Assembly: GCA_001898035.1 (NCBI GenBank) | Contig: MKRX01000021.1 | Coordinates: forward strand, 1 to 40,988 | Reading direction: 5' to 3' | From: Armatimonadetes bacterium 55-13 | GTDB taxonomy: Bacteria; Armatimonadota; Fimbriimonadia; Fimbriimonadales; Fimbriimonadaceae | Length of the DNA stretch: 40,988 nt | Part shown: piece after piece, positions 33,497 through 40,988 of the stretch | Numbering within the stretch: the stretch's first letter is position 1 | Layout: each line of letters opens with the position of its first letter | Translations under genes and position numbers: made by a program | Notes under the pieces: model-generated | Seen by the model: the letters and a program-made list of their open reading frames with translations, nothing else | Databases searched by the model: none | What the model was told of the DNA's origin: nothing

Positions 33497-35524
33497 ATGA
33501 TCCTAGCTTGCCTATGTTGTCTAGCTGGCGCCAATGCCGTTGCACTCATGAACCCGCCACAAGATCGCGTACTCCTATCGGACGCAAAAATCCCTATCGT
33601 CTTCACGAACCGCAAGGACCTAAAGATCCCCAAGGTTAACGAATCGATAACCCCCGCCAAAGATGTCCCCCTAGGCTATCCCCACGGCCCAAAAACCTCC
33701 GAGTTTGTCCCCCCAAAAAAACGCCTCTATGGGTATACCGTCGATCTTAGGGTATCCAGCCGATCAAAGACAAACCTCTTCATCGCTGCCTCCCAAGATT
33801 CCTTCCCCTGCACCCCCAACGCCCCCGATCGCCTGATCAGCATCTACGGCAAACCTACCACCACCAACTTCGATTCCATCTACGACCGAGCCTCTGATCG
33901 CCTCATCACCATCACCGGCGGCTCCCCAAAATTCGTCCCCGCCAAAGGCGGCTATGAGGTCGCCATCCAAGGTTCGGCTAAGATCGAGCTGAAACCCAAA
34001 TACGTCCAAGACCACCTTGGCTACTTCCTCTGGGATAAGTCCAAACCCCTCTGGCCACACCCCGTCGCCGGTTGGTGCTCCTGGATGGCCCATCTTCAAC
34101 AGGTCAGTCAAAAAGACATTGAAGATGCCTCAAAGTTCATGGCCAAAAACCTTTTGGACTACGGCTACGACGTCATCCAAATCGACGATGGCTACCAACG
34201 AGCCTCCCAATCCGGCGAACCACCCCTCAAACCCGGGGAGAAGTTCTCCGAACTCTGGACCGAACCCAACGACCGCTTCCCAGACGGACTCCCCCACCTC
34301 GCCAAAGAAATCAAATCCCTCGGCCTAACCCCGGGAATCTGGGTCGGCCTCTTCCTCCCCTTGGGAATCAAGCATAACGAGGGCTATGTCCTGGGCAAAG
34401 ACGGCAAACCGTATCGCGGCCCCTGGGTCAATTACGCCATCAATGGCCTCGACAAACCCGCTTTGGAAGAGGCATACGTAGAAACCATCCGAACCCTGAA
34501 ATCCCAAGGCTGGGACTACTTCAAGATCGACACCCTCCGACACGTTCTCTACGACAACTACCGAAAAGCGCCCGAATACTGGAAGTCGCGAAATCAATCG
34601 ATGGAGCAAGCCTTCCGCGAGATCATGAAGGACATCAAGTCGGTCGCCAAAGACTCATACGTCCTTGCCTGCTGGGGAACCCTTCCCGAACTCGCTGGAG
34701 TACCCGATGGATGCCGAATTGGGGAAGATGTCGCCCCGGATTTCGCCAGCATCCGCCGATCCGCCAAGTACATCGCCCAATTTCACCATCTCAACAATGT
34801 CGTCTGGCTGAACGACCCCGACTACATGTGCCTCCGCCTCCCCGTCGCCGAAGCCCAAACATGGGTAACGCTGACCGCTCTTGCCGGTGGCCATATCATG
34901 ATTAGCGACCCGGTGAAGGACTATGACGCCGCTCGAGTTGATCTGCTCAGAAGAGTCGGCCCTCCCATGCCCCTTCGCCCCGGCAATATCTCCCCGGCCA
35001 AACCCGATCCTGAGTTTTTGGCGCTTAACGTCGCCAAAGACAAGCAAGAATGGACCATCGTCGCCAGAACCGCCTGGGCAGATGAGGATTCCACGAAGAA
35101 GAGTGTTTCTGAATTCGGACTGGATCCCACACAGTCATATCTTGCGTTCGACTTCTGGGATTCCAAGTTTCTCGGAGTGGTGAAGAAGGAATTCGCCTTC
35201 AAATCTCTCAAACAGGGCCACTGCCAAGCCGTCTCTTTCCGGCAACTTCAATCGCACCCTCAGATCCTTGGCACTGACCGCCACATTGGTCAAGGGGTGG
35301 TTGATTTGGATCAGGTGGCATGGACCAACAACACCCTTTCAGGCAGTTCCCTTCTGGGCAAGGACCGAGCTTGGACAACCTACATTCATGTACCTAGTGG
35401 CTGGAAAGTTGGATCAGTAACTGCTCCGGGCTCAACTCATCAACTGGCCGGTAAGGTCCTCTCCCTGACCTTCGCACCAAAATCGGGCAAGGCAAAGTGG
35501 TCGATTAAGTTCAACCGAGCCTAA
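33497..35524 (+). CDS. GH36/clan D-like glycoside hydrolase
   Basis: The protein has 675 residues. A signal peptide (MILACLCCLAGANAVA) is followed by a beta-sandwich N-domain and a TIM barrel beginning at PVAGWCSWMAHL (about 189). The alpha-galactosidase clan marks are VIQIDDGYQ (226-234), the nucleophile Asp 345 in YFKIDTLRH, and the proposed acid/base Asp 411 in CRIGEDVAPD. A beta C-domain closes the protein. Alpha-galactosidase, raffinose-synthase-like or alpha-N-acetylgalactosaminidase activity are all possible. It is divergent from the GMC operon. Its stop overlaps the convergent anti-sigma gene by 4 bp. Confidence 0.85.
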   Translation: MILACLCCLAGANAVALMNPPQDRVLLSDAKIPIVFTNRKDLKIPKVNESITPAKDVPLGYPHGPKTSEFVPPKKRLYGYTVDLRVSSRSKTNLFIAASQDSFPCTPNAPDRLISIYGKPTTTNFDSIYDRASDRLITITGGSPKFVPAKGGYEVAIQGSAKIELKPKYVQDHLGYFLWDKSKPLWPHPVAGWCSWMAHLQQVSQKDIEDASKFMAKNLLDYGYDVIQIDDGYQRASQSGEPPLKPGEKFSELWTEPNDRFPDGLPHLAKEIKSLGLTPGIWVGLFLPLGIKHNEGYVLGKDGKPYRGPWVNYAINGLDKPALEEAYVETIRTLKSQGWDYFKIDTLRHVLYDNYRKAPEYWKSRNQSMEQAFREIMKDIKSVAKDSYVLACWGTLPELAGVPDGCRIGEDVAPDFASIRRSAKYIAQFHHLNNVVWLNDPDYMCLRLPVAEAQTWVTLTALAGGHIMISDPVKDYDAARVDLLRRVGPPMPLRPGNISPAKPDPEFLALNVAKDKQEWTIVARTAWADEDSTKKSVSEFGLDPTQSYLAFDFWDSKFLGVVKKEFAFKSLKQGHCQAVSFRQLQSHPQILGTDRHIGQGVVDLDQVAWTNNTLSGSSLLGKDRAWTTYIHVPSGWKVGSVTAPGSTHQLAGKVLSLTFAPKSGKAKWSIKFNRA

Positions 35525-35778
35525 TCTTCTTCCGCTTGGGCTTGGTCAAGTGCTTTCAGAACGCTTTCGCGCAGACTATCTGGCGCGGGGGCGTTTCTGG
35601 CTTTTGCCTTGAGCTCAATCAATAACTTCTCTTCAAATCGAAACTCCATGGCGCAGTGAGAACAAAAGTCAATATGTCCTTGCACCTGTTCGATTTCATC
35701 CTCACTTAGCTCATGATCCAGGAAATCTCCAAGTCGCTTAAACGCTTCTTCACAGTCGAGTTTGGTGTGATCGCTCAT
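35521..35778 (-). CDS. zinc-binding anti-sigma factor (ZAS type)
   Basis: The 85-residue protein has H-x3-C-x2-C at His 35, Cys 39 and Cys 42 (GHIDFCSHC) preceded by Cys 9. This is the zinc-associated anti-sigma signature of the RsrA/ChrR group, in which thiol oxidation or metal loss frees the sigma factor. It is cytoplasmic, with no transmembrane helix. Its start overlaps the stop of the sigma gene by 1 bp, the usual arrangement for a coupled sigma/anti-sigma pair. The inducing signal is likely redox or metal, by family analogy. Confidence 0.88.
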   Translation of the reverse strand: MSDHTKLDCEEAFKRLGDFLDHELSEDEIEQVQGHIDFCSHCAMEFRFEEKLLIELKAKARNAPAPDSLRESVLKALDQAQAEED

Positions 35779-36398
35779 TACTCTTCGTCCTCAGATGATT
35801 CCTGCGCCGATTCCCCCGTGTGAACGAGGTCCCAAAGAGCCCTTTGCAGCAAATTTCGCCCCCGGTGAATGCGGGAGCGGACGGTTCCAATGGGAATTTG
35901 GAGGATGTCGGCAATTTCTTGGTAAGAAAGATCTTCCAGAAGATAGAGCGCGCAGGCCATCCGGTAGTCCTCAGGAAGGCTTTCAATAGCGGCGCTAACC
36001 TTTTCTTCATCGATCTTGTCCAGAACTTCGCGCTCAGGATCGGAGGCTGGCGACTCGGGAGGAGTGTGCTGGGTGTTTTGGTAAATAAACAGTTCCGGCG
36101 CCTCGCCCGCATCGAGACTGACGTTGTCTGGTCTTGCCTTCGAATACTTGCGAATGTACGTGTTCGTTAAAATCTTGAAGAACCAAGCTTTGAAATTGGT
36201 TCCCGCTTCGAAGTTCTTGTATCCCCTAAAAGCGTTCAATGCCGCGTCATGGATCAAATCCCAGGCATCATCCGCATTTCTCGTCATTCGGCTCGCGACT
36301 CGGTAAGCCGTGTCAAGAATGGGGGTTAGCTGGGCGTCGAAACTCTCTCTTTCGGTCGCAATGGACAACGATTTCCCTCCTTTTGGGAGGGTACCCAT
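35778..36398 (-). CDS. ECF-subfamily RNA polymerase sigma factor
   Basis: The protein has 206 residues. Region 2 (about 20-85) includes DAWDLIHDAALNAFRGYKNF and TNFKAWFFKILTNTYI. Region 4 (about 136-184) includes SLPEDYRMACALYLLEDLSY and the HTH EIADILQIPIGTVRSRIHRG. It resembles the SigR/RpoE-like redox group. The acidic tail (ESAQESSEDEE) overlaps the anti-sigma start. Two starts compete: ATG at 36398 preceded by AAGGAATAG, and TTG at 36368 preceded by AAAGGAGGG. The ATG is listed. A promoter recognised by the sigma factor itself was not identified. Confidence 0.92.
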   Translation of the reverse strand: MGTLPKGGKSLSIATERESFDAQLTPILDTAYRVASRMTRNADDAWDLIHDAALNAFRGYKNFEAGTNFKAWFFKILTNTYIRKYSKARPDNVSLDAGEAPELFIYQNTQHTPPESPASDPEREVLDKIDEEKVSAAIESLPEDYRMACALYLLEDLSYQEIADILQIPIGTVRSRIHRGRNLLQRALWDLVHTGESAQESSEDEE

Positions 36399-36484
36399 CT
36401 ATTCCTTGGACCAATGAACATCGGCGGAGCAAAATGAGTCTGTCAGGAGTTCATCGAGCAACTAGCCGGTGATTGGAGGATGAG

Positions 36485-36682
36485 ATGGAAGAAATGATCA
36501 GCAAGTTGACAGAAAAAGTTGGAATCGACAGAGCCACGGCAGAAAAGGTCGTTGAGTTTGTGAAAGAGCACATGGACGAGATTCCGGGGTGGATTGCCAA
36601 ATCTGGTCTGACAGAAAAGCTGCCAGAGGGCGTGCAGAGTGCGCTGGGCGGCTTTCTTGGTGGCGGATCAGCGGGCGAGTGA
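36485..36682 (+). CDS. 65-residue helical protein of unknown function
   Basis: The ATG at 36485 follows GGAGG by 5 nt. The product (MEEMISKLTEKVGIDRAT, then VVEFVKEHMDEIPGWI, then a Gly-rich end GGFLGGGSAGE) is a short amphipathic helical protein. The pattern recalls DUF2267/DUF2780-like helical domains, a weak resemblance. It is divergent from the sigma factor gene across 86 bp and convergent with the DUF853 gene. It sits close to the point where strand composition flips. Confidence 0.65.
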   Translation: MEEMISKLTEKVGIDRATAEKVVEFVKEHMDEIPGWIAKSGLTEKLPEGVQSALGGFLGGGSAGE

Positions 36683-36712
36683 GCCGTTGCCCCGCCATGG
36701 CGGGGCAAAGTT

Positions 36713-38203
36713 CTATCTTCGGTTGCCTTTGAAGAGTCCGCCTAAGAGACCGCGCACGAGTTGGCGCGTGATTTGAGACCCGGCGGTCCGGACAACGCTT
36801 TTGCCCAATGATTCCAACACCGAATCGGAGCGACGAGAGGGGGATTTTTCTTGTTTTTTGGCTTCCTTTGCCGCCTGAGCCTCTTGCTTCGCCTGCTCTT
36901 GTTTGGCGGCGACCTCCTCTCCGCGTTTTTTGAGGACCTCGTACGCCGATTCTCGGTCAACCGGCTGGTCGTACTTGCCTCGCAGCGGACTGGCGAAGAC
37001 GACTTGTTGGCGTTCCTCGGGAGTGATGGGGCCGAGGCGAGATGCGGGGGGGCGGATCAGGGTTTTCTCGACGATTGTTGGGGTGCCTTTTTCTTCTAGT
37101 ACGGAGACTAGCGCCTCTCCAACTCCGAGTTGGGTGATGACTTCCTGGGTTTTGAATTTTGGATTAGGGCGGAAGGTGTCGGCCGCGGAGTTGACGGCTT
37201 TTTGGTCTCTGGGTGTGAAGGCTCGTAGGGCGTGTTGACAGCGATTTCCCAGTTGGCTCAGAACGACATCTGGGATGTCGATTGGATTTTGGGTGACGAA
37301 GAAGACACCCACGCCCTTTGAGCGAATGAGTCGGACCACCTGCTCGATTTTCTCCATGAGCGAGTCGGGGGTGTCGTTGAAGAGCAGGTGAGCCTCATCG
37401 AAGAAGAAGACCAGCTTCGGTTTGTCCAGATCGCCGACTTCGGGGAGTTCTTCGAAGAGTTCGGAAAGCATCCAGAGGAGGAAGGTGGCGTAGAGGCGGG
37501 GGCTTTGCATGAGTTTGTCGGCGGCGAGGACGTTGACGATGCCTCGTCCGTCGAAGGTGGTTCTCATGAAGTCTCGGATATCGAGGGCGGGTTCTCCGAA
37601 AAAGTTATTGGCGCCTTGTTCTTCCAAGACCAACAGGTTTCGTTGGATGGCTCCTACGGAGGCGGAGCTGACGTTTCCGTATTCTCTTTGGAGTTCATCG
37701 GCGTGCTCGGAAATCTCGGCGAGGATGGCTCGGAGGTCTTTGAGGTCCAGGAGGAGAAGGCCTTGTTCGTCGGCGACTCGGAATGCGACGTTGAGGACTC
37801 CTTCTTGGACGTCGTTGAGATTCATCATGCGGGCGAGCATGAGGGGGCCGATTTCTGAGATGGTGGAACGGATGGGGTGACCCTGTTGGCCGTAGATGTC
37901 CCAGAAAACGGTGGGGGTGCTTTCGTAGGCGTATTTTTCAAGGCCGATTTGTTGGGCTCGGGATTCTAGCTTGGGATTGGTGGTTCCGGGCATGGCGATG
38001 CCGGAGAGGTCACCTTTTACGTCGGCCATGAAGACGGGGACGCCTAGTTTGCTGAAGCTCTCGGCGAGGATTTGGAGGGTTACGGTTTTGCCGGTGCCGG
38101 TGGCGCCGGCGATGAGGCCGTGTCGGTTGCCGAACTTTGGCAGGAGATAGACATCGAGGTCTCCTTTGCCGACGAAAATCTTATCCGCAGTGGTTTCGCC
38201 CAT
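36713..38203 (-). CDS. HerA-like ATPase, DUF853 (YjgR) family
   Basis: The protein has 496 residues. Walker A is GATGTGKT (33-40), followed by the family motif [16 protein letters not shown]. Walker B lies in [13 protein letters not shown], and the arginine-finger region [13 protein letters not shown] is also seen. This is the DUF853 branch of the HerA/FtsK ATPases, with a charged Lys/Glu/Gln-rich linker ([18 protein letters not shown]) before a short C-terminal segment. Known members are DNA-translocase-like but their role is unsettled. It has no nuclease partner such as NurA next to it. TAACGT lies 9 nt before the ATG. Confidence 0.92.
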   Translation of the reverse strand: MGETTADKIFVGKGDLDVYLLPKFGNRHGLIAGATGTGKTVTLQILAESFSKLGVPVFMADVKGDLSGIAMPGTTNPKLESRAQQIGLEKYAYESTPTVFWDIYGQQGHPIRSTISEIGPLMLARMMNLNDVQEGVLNVAFRVADEQGLLLLDLKDLRAILAEISEHADELQREYGNVSSASVGAIQRNLLVLEEQGANNFFGEPALDIRDFMRTTFDGRGIVNVLAADKLMQSPRLYATFLLWMLSELFEELPEVGDLDKPKLVFFFDEAHLLFNDTPDSLMEKIEQVVRLIRSKGVGVFFVTQNPIDIPDVVLSQLGNRCQHALRAFTPRDQKAVNSAADTFRPNPKFKTQEVITQLGVGEALVSVLEEKGTPTIVEKTLIRPPASRLGPITPEERQQVVFASPLRGKYDQPVDRESAYEVLKKRGEEVAAKQEQAKQEAQAAKEAKKQEKSPSRRSDSVLESLGKSVVRTAGSQITRQLVRGLLGGLFKGNRR

Positions 38204-38383
38204 CAGGGTTCGACGTTACCCTTTTGAGTAGGGTTCGATTGGATACCCTATGATCGAATGGATACCTATGGAGGGGAGTTCGCGACTGGGAATTGGCGAT
38301 TCGGAAAATCATCAATCCGTCAACGAAGAAATGGTTTATTTAAATTTGTGAAATAAACTGAGGCGGTTAAGGAGTCTTTGTCG

Positions 38384-40180
38384 ATGGTTGGATTGGTGGC
38401 TGGGTTATTGTTGGGTACGGCGGGGCATGGAGCGGGGTTTTTGTTTACTTCGTTCCGAGGGAACGGAGACGGGCTGCATTTGGCTTACAGCTCGGATGCC
38501 TTGCGGTGGACAGAGATTTCAGGGACGTTTTTGACTTCGAAGGTGGGGGGTGGGCTGATGCGCGATCCTCATGTCCTGAAGGGGCCGGATGGAGTGTTTC
38601 GGTTGGTTTGGACCTCGGGTTGGGGGGATAAGGGGATTGGTTACGCCTCTTCGAAAGATCTCATGAAGTGGTCGGAACCGAAGTATCTGCCGGTGATGGA
38701 ATCGACCCCTGGGACGAAGAATTGCTGGGCGCCGGAGACGCTTTACGATCCAGAAACGAAGCAGTACGCGATCACGTGGTCTTCCGATGTGGAGGGCAGG
38801 TTCCCGGAGACGGTCTCGCCGAACCGGATGAACAATCGGACTTACTACGTCACCACCAAAGACTTCTCCACTTTTAGCCAGCCCAAGGTGTTTCTCGATC
38901 CGGGGTTCGATCATATCGACACGACGGTCATTCAGGAGAAGGGCAAGTGGATTGCAGTGTTCAAGGAAGGCGACATGCAGTCGAGTAAGCGATATGGGCC
39001 GATCTTCCACGGAGTCAGCGATCACGCCCTAGGTCCTTACACGGTAGTGAAGGCACCGATTTTGACCGAGCGAGCCGAGGGACCGTCGCTGGTCTCGGTG
39101 GGCGGCAAGACTCGGATGTATGTGGATTACTACACGGAGGGCAAGTATGGGGTCTATGAGACTTCGGATTGGAAGACTTGGACAGACGTTTCTAAGCAGT
39201 CGGAGATTGTGCCGGGGCAGCGACATGGGACGATCTTGCCGGTCTCGGGGGCGGTCATGACAGCGGTGCGACGCGAGCAGGATGAGGCGATCTCGAAGGT
39301 TCCCAAGCCGATCTTGGATGGATTCACCGCCGACCCGGCGATTCGAGTGTTTGGGAATCGCTATTACGTGTATCCAACCTCTGACAAGCCGAATTGGCAG
39401 ACGACCGATTTCTCGGTTTGGTCCTCGCCGGACCTTATTCACTGGAAGAAAGAGCGGATGGTGATGGACGTCACGAAGGACCTCAAGTGGGCAAACATCG
39501 AGGCTTGGGCACCGGACGTGATGGAGCGAGATGGGAAGTACTACTTCTATTTCTGTGCGCAGGGGCAGATCGGGGTGGCCGTGGGTGACCAACCGACAGG
39601 ACCCTTTAAGGACGCTTTGGGGCATGCCCTGATTCCGAAAGGAAGCGTGAAGACGTATCCGATCGATCCCTATCCGTTTATGGACGACGACGGGCAAGCG
39701 TATCTGTACTTCGGCAACGGGACGCCGATGGTTTACCGGCTGAACAAAGATATGGTTTCGTTTGACGGTCCTCCGGCGACGATTCCGATGAAGGATTTTC
39801 GTGAGGGCTACGTGGTGTTCAAGCGGAAGGGGCTCTATTACTTCATGTGGTCGATCGACGATGCCCGAAGCGACGACTATCGCGTGGGGTACGGGATCTC
39901 GAAGTCGCCGTACGGGCCCGTGGAGATTCCGGCGAACAACATCGTGCTGAAGAAGAACGGCCCGGTGAAGGGGACGGGACACCACAGCGTGGTCAACGTG
40001 CCGGGAACCGACCGGTGGTACGTGGCGTACCATCGCCACGCGATTCCGGGAGGGAGCGGGTTTAAGCGAGAGACGTGCCTGGCCAAGATGGAATTCAACG
40101 AAGACGGGACGATCAAGCCGATCGATCCGATGATCCCGGCGTTTCCTTCGGGTTCGAAGGGCGAACCTCTGGGACGCTGA
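38384..40180 (+). CDS. secreted GH43-like protein with two beta-propeller domains
   Basis: The protein has 598 residues. A hydrophobic N-terminus (MVGLVAGLLLGTAGHGAG) acts as signal. The first five-bladed propeller (about 20-300) has GGLMRDPHVLKGPDGVFRL and WAPETLYDPETKQYAITW. The second (about 310-590) has GFTADPAIRVFGNRYYVYPT, the catalytic-type WAPDVMERDGKYYFYF, and PIDPYPFMDDDGQAYLYFG. The second carries the full Asp/Asp/Glu GH43-type set more clearly, so the first may serve binding. Arabinan, xylan or similar plant glycans are likely substrates. AAGGAG precedes the ATG by about 9 nt. A TTG at 38378 is an alternative start. Confidence 0.88.
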   Translation: MVGLVAGLLLGTAGHGAGFLFTSFRGNGDGLHLAYSSDALRWTEISGTFLTSKVGGGLMRDPHVLKGPDGVFRLVWTSGWGDKGIGYASSKDLMKWSEPKYLPVMESTPGTKNCWAPETLYDPETKQYAITWSSDVEGRFPETVSPNRMNNRTYYVTTKDFSTFSQPKVFLDPGFDHIDTTVIQEKGKWIAVFKEGDMQSSKRYGPIFHGVSDHALGPYTVVKAPILTERAEGPSLVSVGGKTRMYVDYYTEGKYGVYETSDWKTWTDVSKQSEIVPGQRHGTILPVSGAVMTAVRREQDEAISKVPKPILDGFTADPAIRVFGNRYYVYPTSDKPNWQTTDFSVWSSPDLIHWKKERMVMDVTKDLKWANIEAWAPDVMERDGKYYFYFCAQGQIGVAVGDQPTGPFKDALGHALIPKGSVKTYPIDPYPFMDDDGQAYLYFGNGTPMVYRLNKDMVSFDGPPATIPMKDFREGYVVFKRKGLYYFMWSIDDARSDDYRVGYGISKSPYGPVEIPANNIVLKKNGPVKGTGHHSVVNVPGTDRWYVAYHRHAIPGGSGFKRETCLAKMEFNEDGTIKPIDPMIPAFPSGSKGEPLGR

Positions 40181-40202
40181 GCGGGGCGAGCGCTTTTGGG
40201 CG

Positions 40203-40208
40203 TAGATT
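40203..40208 (+). promoter_or_regulatory. -10-like TAGATT 6 nt before the TlpA-like gene
   Basis: TAGATT is followed by six bases and the GTG at 40215, with no Shine-Dalgarno. It fits the leaderless pattern and supports the GTG start. Confidence 0.45.
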
Positions 40209-40214
40209 GAAAGC

Positions 40215-40769
40215 GTGAGTCAATCGGGGCGTTTGTCGGGCCCTTCGGGGTTTTGGAAGTTCGCGTTGGTGTTGCTGGGCGTTTGGATTTTGTCGAGTGT
40301 GATCAGCACCTCCAATAGCGACGCCGAGGTGCTGAAAGAGTCGGACCGGAAGGCGGGGCAGGCCTGGACGTTTCCCTTGCTTGAAGGTGGGGAGTGGAAG
40401 CTCTCTGACCATCGAGGCAAGGTGGTCTTGGTGAACCTGTGGGCGACGTGGTGTCCGCCCTGTCGGGCGGAGACGCCCGATCTGGTTCGGTTGAGCGAAG
40501 AGCTCAAGCCCAAGGGGCTTGAGGTTATTGGGGTTTCAATGGACCAAGGCGATCCGGGAATTATTCATCGATTCCAATCCGATTACAAGGTGAGCTATCC
40601 CTTGGCCCGGGGGGTTGAGGTTCCGGCTCTGCAGGGGCAGTTGGCGTTGCCGACGACTTTGGTTTACGACCGGAAGGGTCGGTTGGCCGGGAAGACGGTG
40701 GGGGCGATTGATCCAGGGGAGTTTCGGGAGACGTTGGAAGCATTGTTGAGCGAGACCGGGGGATCTTAG
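40215..40769 (+). CDS. membrane-anchored TlpA/ResA-like thiol-disulfide oxidoreductase
   Basis: The protein has 184 residues from a GTG start. One transmembrane helix (FWKFALVLLGVWILSSVIS, about 13-31) anchors a periplasmic thioredoxin fold. The redox site is LWATWCPPCRAE with Cys 80 and Cys 83, and the cis-Pro is in LALPTTLVYD. The TlpA/ResA group keeps c-type cytochrome Cys or other exported thiols reduced, using electrons from CcdA/DsbD, neither of which is encoded in this window. It lies 34 bp after the GH43-like gene but probably has its own promoter. Confidence 0.92.
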   Translation: MSQSGRLSGPSGFWKFALVLLGVWILSSVISTSNSDAEVLKESDRKAGQAWTFPLLEGGEWKLSDHRGKVVLVNLWATWCPPCRAETPDLVRLSEELKPKGLEVIGVSMDQGDPGIIHRFQSDYKVSYPLARGVEVPALQGQLALPTTLVYDRKGRLAGKTVGAIDPGEFRETLEALLSETGGS

Positions 40770-40857
40770 GTCCAGATCAAAGAAGACATTCAGTTTTCAT
40801 TGTTTTAGTCGCAGTTGGATTTATGGGTTAGCGAAGGGCATCACCTCTTGATTGGTT

Positions 40858-40915
40858 CGCCTCCTTCCGTTACGGGGAGGCGCTATTGGTCGCGCTCACG
40901 TCAGGGGGACTGACG
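40858..40915. other. two adjacent stem-loops after the TlpA-like gene
   Basis: CGCCTCC/GGAGGCG (40858-40864 and 40876-40882) encloses an inner CCG-TTA-CGG stem. CGTCAG/CTGACG (40899-40904 and 40910-40915) has a GGGGA loop. No T run follows. They could be a terminator pair, mRNA-end structures or part of an RNA gene that continues past the window edge. No tRNA, tmRNA or RNase P signature was recognised in 40770-40988. Confidence 0.4.
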
Positions 40916-40988
40916 GCTACATTTCGCTCGGTGTTTAGGTGCGCGTTGTAGGTTTAGGGCTTGGTGTTGGCGACGTGTTCTCTCGTCG

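Noticed and set aside
38204..38383. Replication origin in the AT-rich gap before the GH43-like gene
   Set aside because: It is AT-rich and near a single DnaA-box-like site, but strand composition has already flipped by 36.7 kb and no box cluster is present.

Overview
The window looks like a chromosomal segment of an Armatimonadota bacterium, probably of the Fimbriimonas group. This rests on two prepilin/DUF1559-type proteins whose N-termini carry [16 protein letters not shown] followed by FPVFAQAK, the mix of secreted esterases, sulfatase, GH36/GH43-type glycosidases and Tat-exported phosphoesterases, and many genes with a TAnnnT hexamer 6-7 nt before the start codon and no Shine-Dalgarno (leaderless style). 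The assignment is an inference. No rRNA, tRNA or CRISPR array was seen.

Layout. 1-3.7 kb: a truncated gene start, a small membrane protein, a VOC-family protein, a winged-helix regulator divergent from a Thermus-type isocitrate dehydrogenase, and a DUF5946-like protein. 3.7-9.4 kb: a secreted protein of unknown function, a Tat-exported phospholipase C, a sulfatase and an Hsp20 chaperone. 9.8-13 kb: a HTH+PAS regulator, a tandem universal stress protein, a membrane-anchored protein, and a pilin/lipoprotein pair. 13.2-18 kb: a cation/proton antiporter fused to a rhodanese domain, a Tat metallophosphoesterase and two alpha/beta hydrolases. 18-25 kb: a large SARP/BTAD-NB-ARC-TPR regulator behind a promoter with a 22-bp-phased direct repeat, a PDZ-alpha/beta hydrolase, a secreted protein, a cysteine-less isochorismatase-fold protein and a phosphotransferase. 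25-27.4 kb: a LacI regulator, a second pilin/lipoprotein pair and a strong terminator.

27.58-31.66 kb is the unusual part. A 3.65-kb, AT-richer island has landed in the 3' end of a GMC oxidoreductase gene. It is bracketed by a 208-bp direct duplication of that 3' end (205/208 identical). It encodes only three co-oriented, overlapping or abutting genes: a Cas4/RecB-like PD-(D/E)XK nuclease with two CxxC pairs, a SAM-methyltransferase-fold protein, and a reverse transcriptase (YVDD) with a long helical C-terminus like the defence-associated (UG/DRT, Abi-type) RTs. No integrase or transposase is present. The GMC gene is restored by its proximal repeat copy, and the distal copy is left as a 3' pseudogene. 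The nuclease start codon is 4 nt inside the border, so the operon probably uses host transcription through the GMC operon. This is the best candidate for an undescribed, probably anti-phage, system.

31.4-41 kb: the GMC oxidoreductase with its gluconate-dehydrogenase-subunit-3-like partner, a GH36-like glycosidase, an ECF sigma/zinc anti-sigma pair, a tiny helical protein, a DUF853 HerA-like ATPase, a two-propeller GH43-like protein and a TlpA-like thioredoxin. Across about 35.5-36.7 kb the + strand changes from C-rich to G-rich regardless of gene direction. That is the sign of a replication origin-type skew inflection or an inversion boundary.
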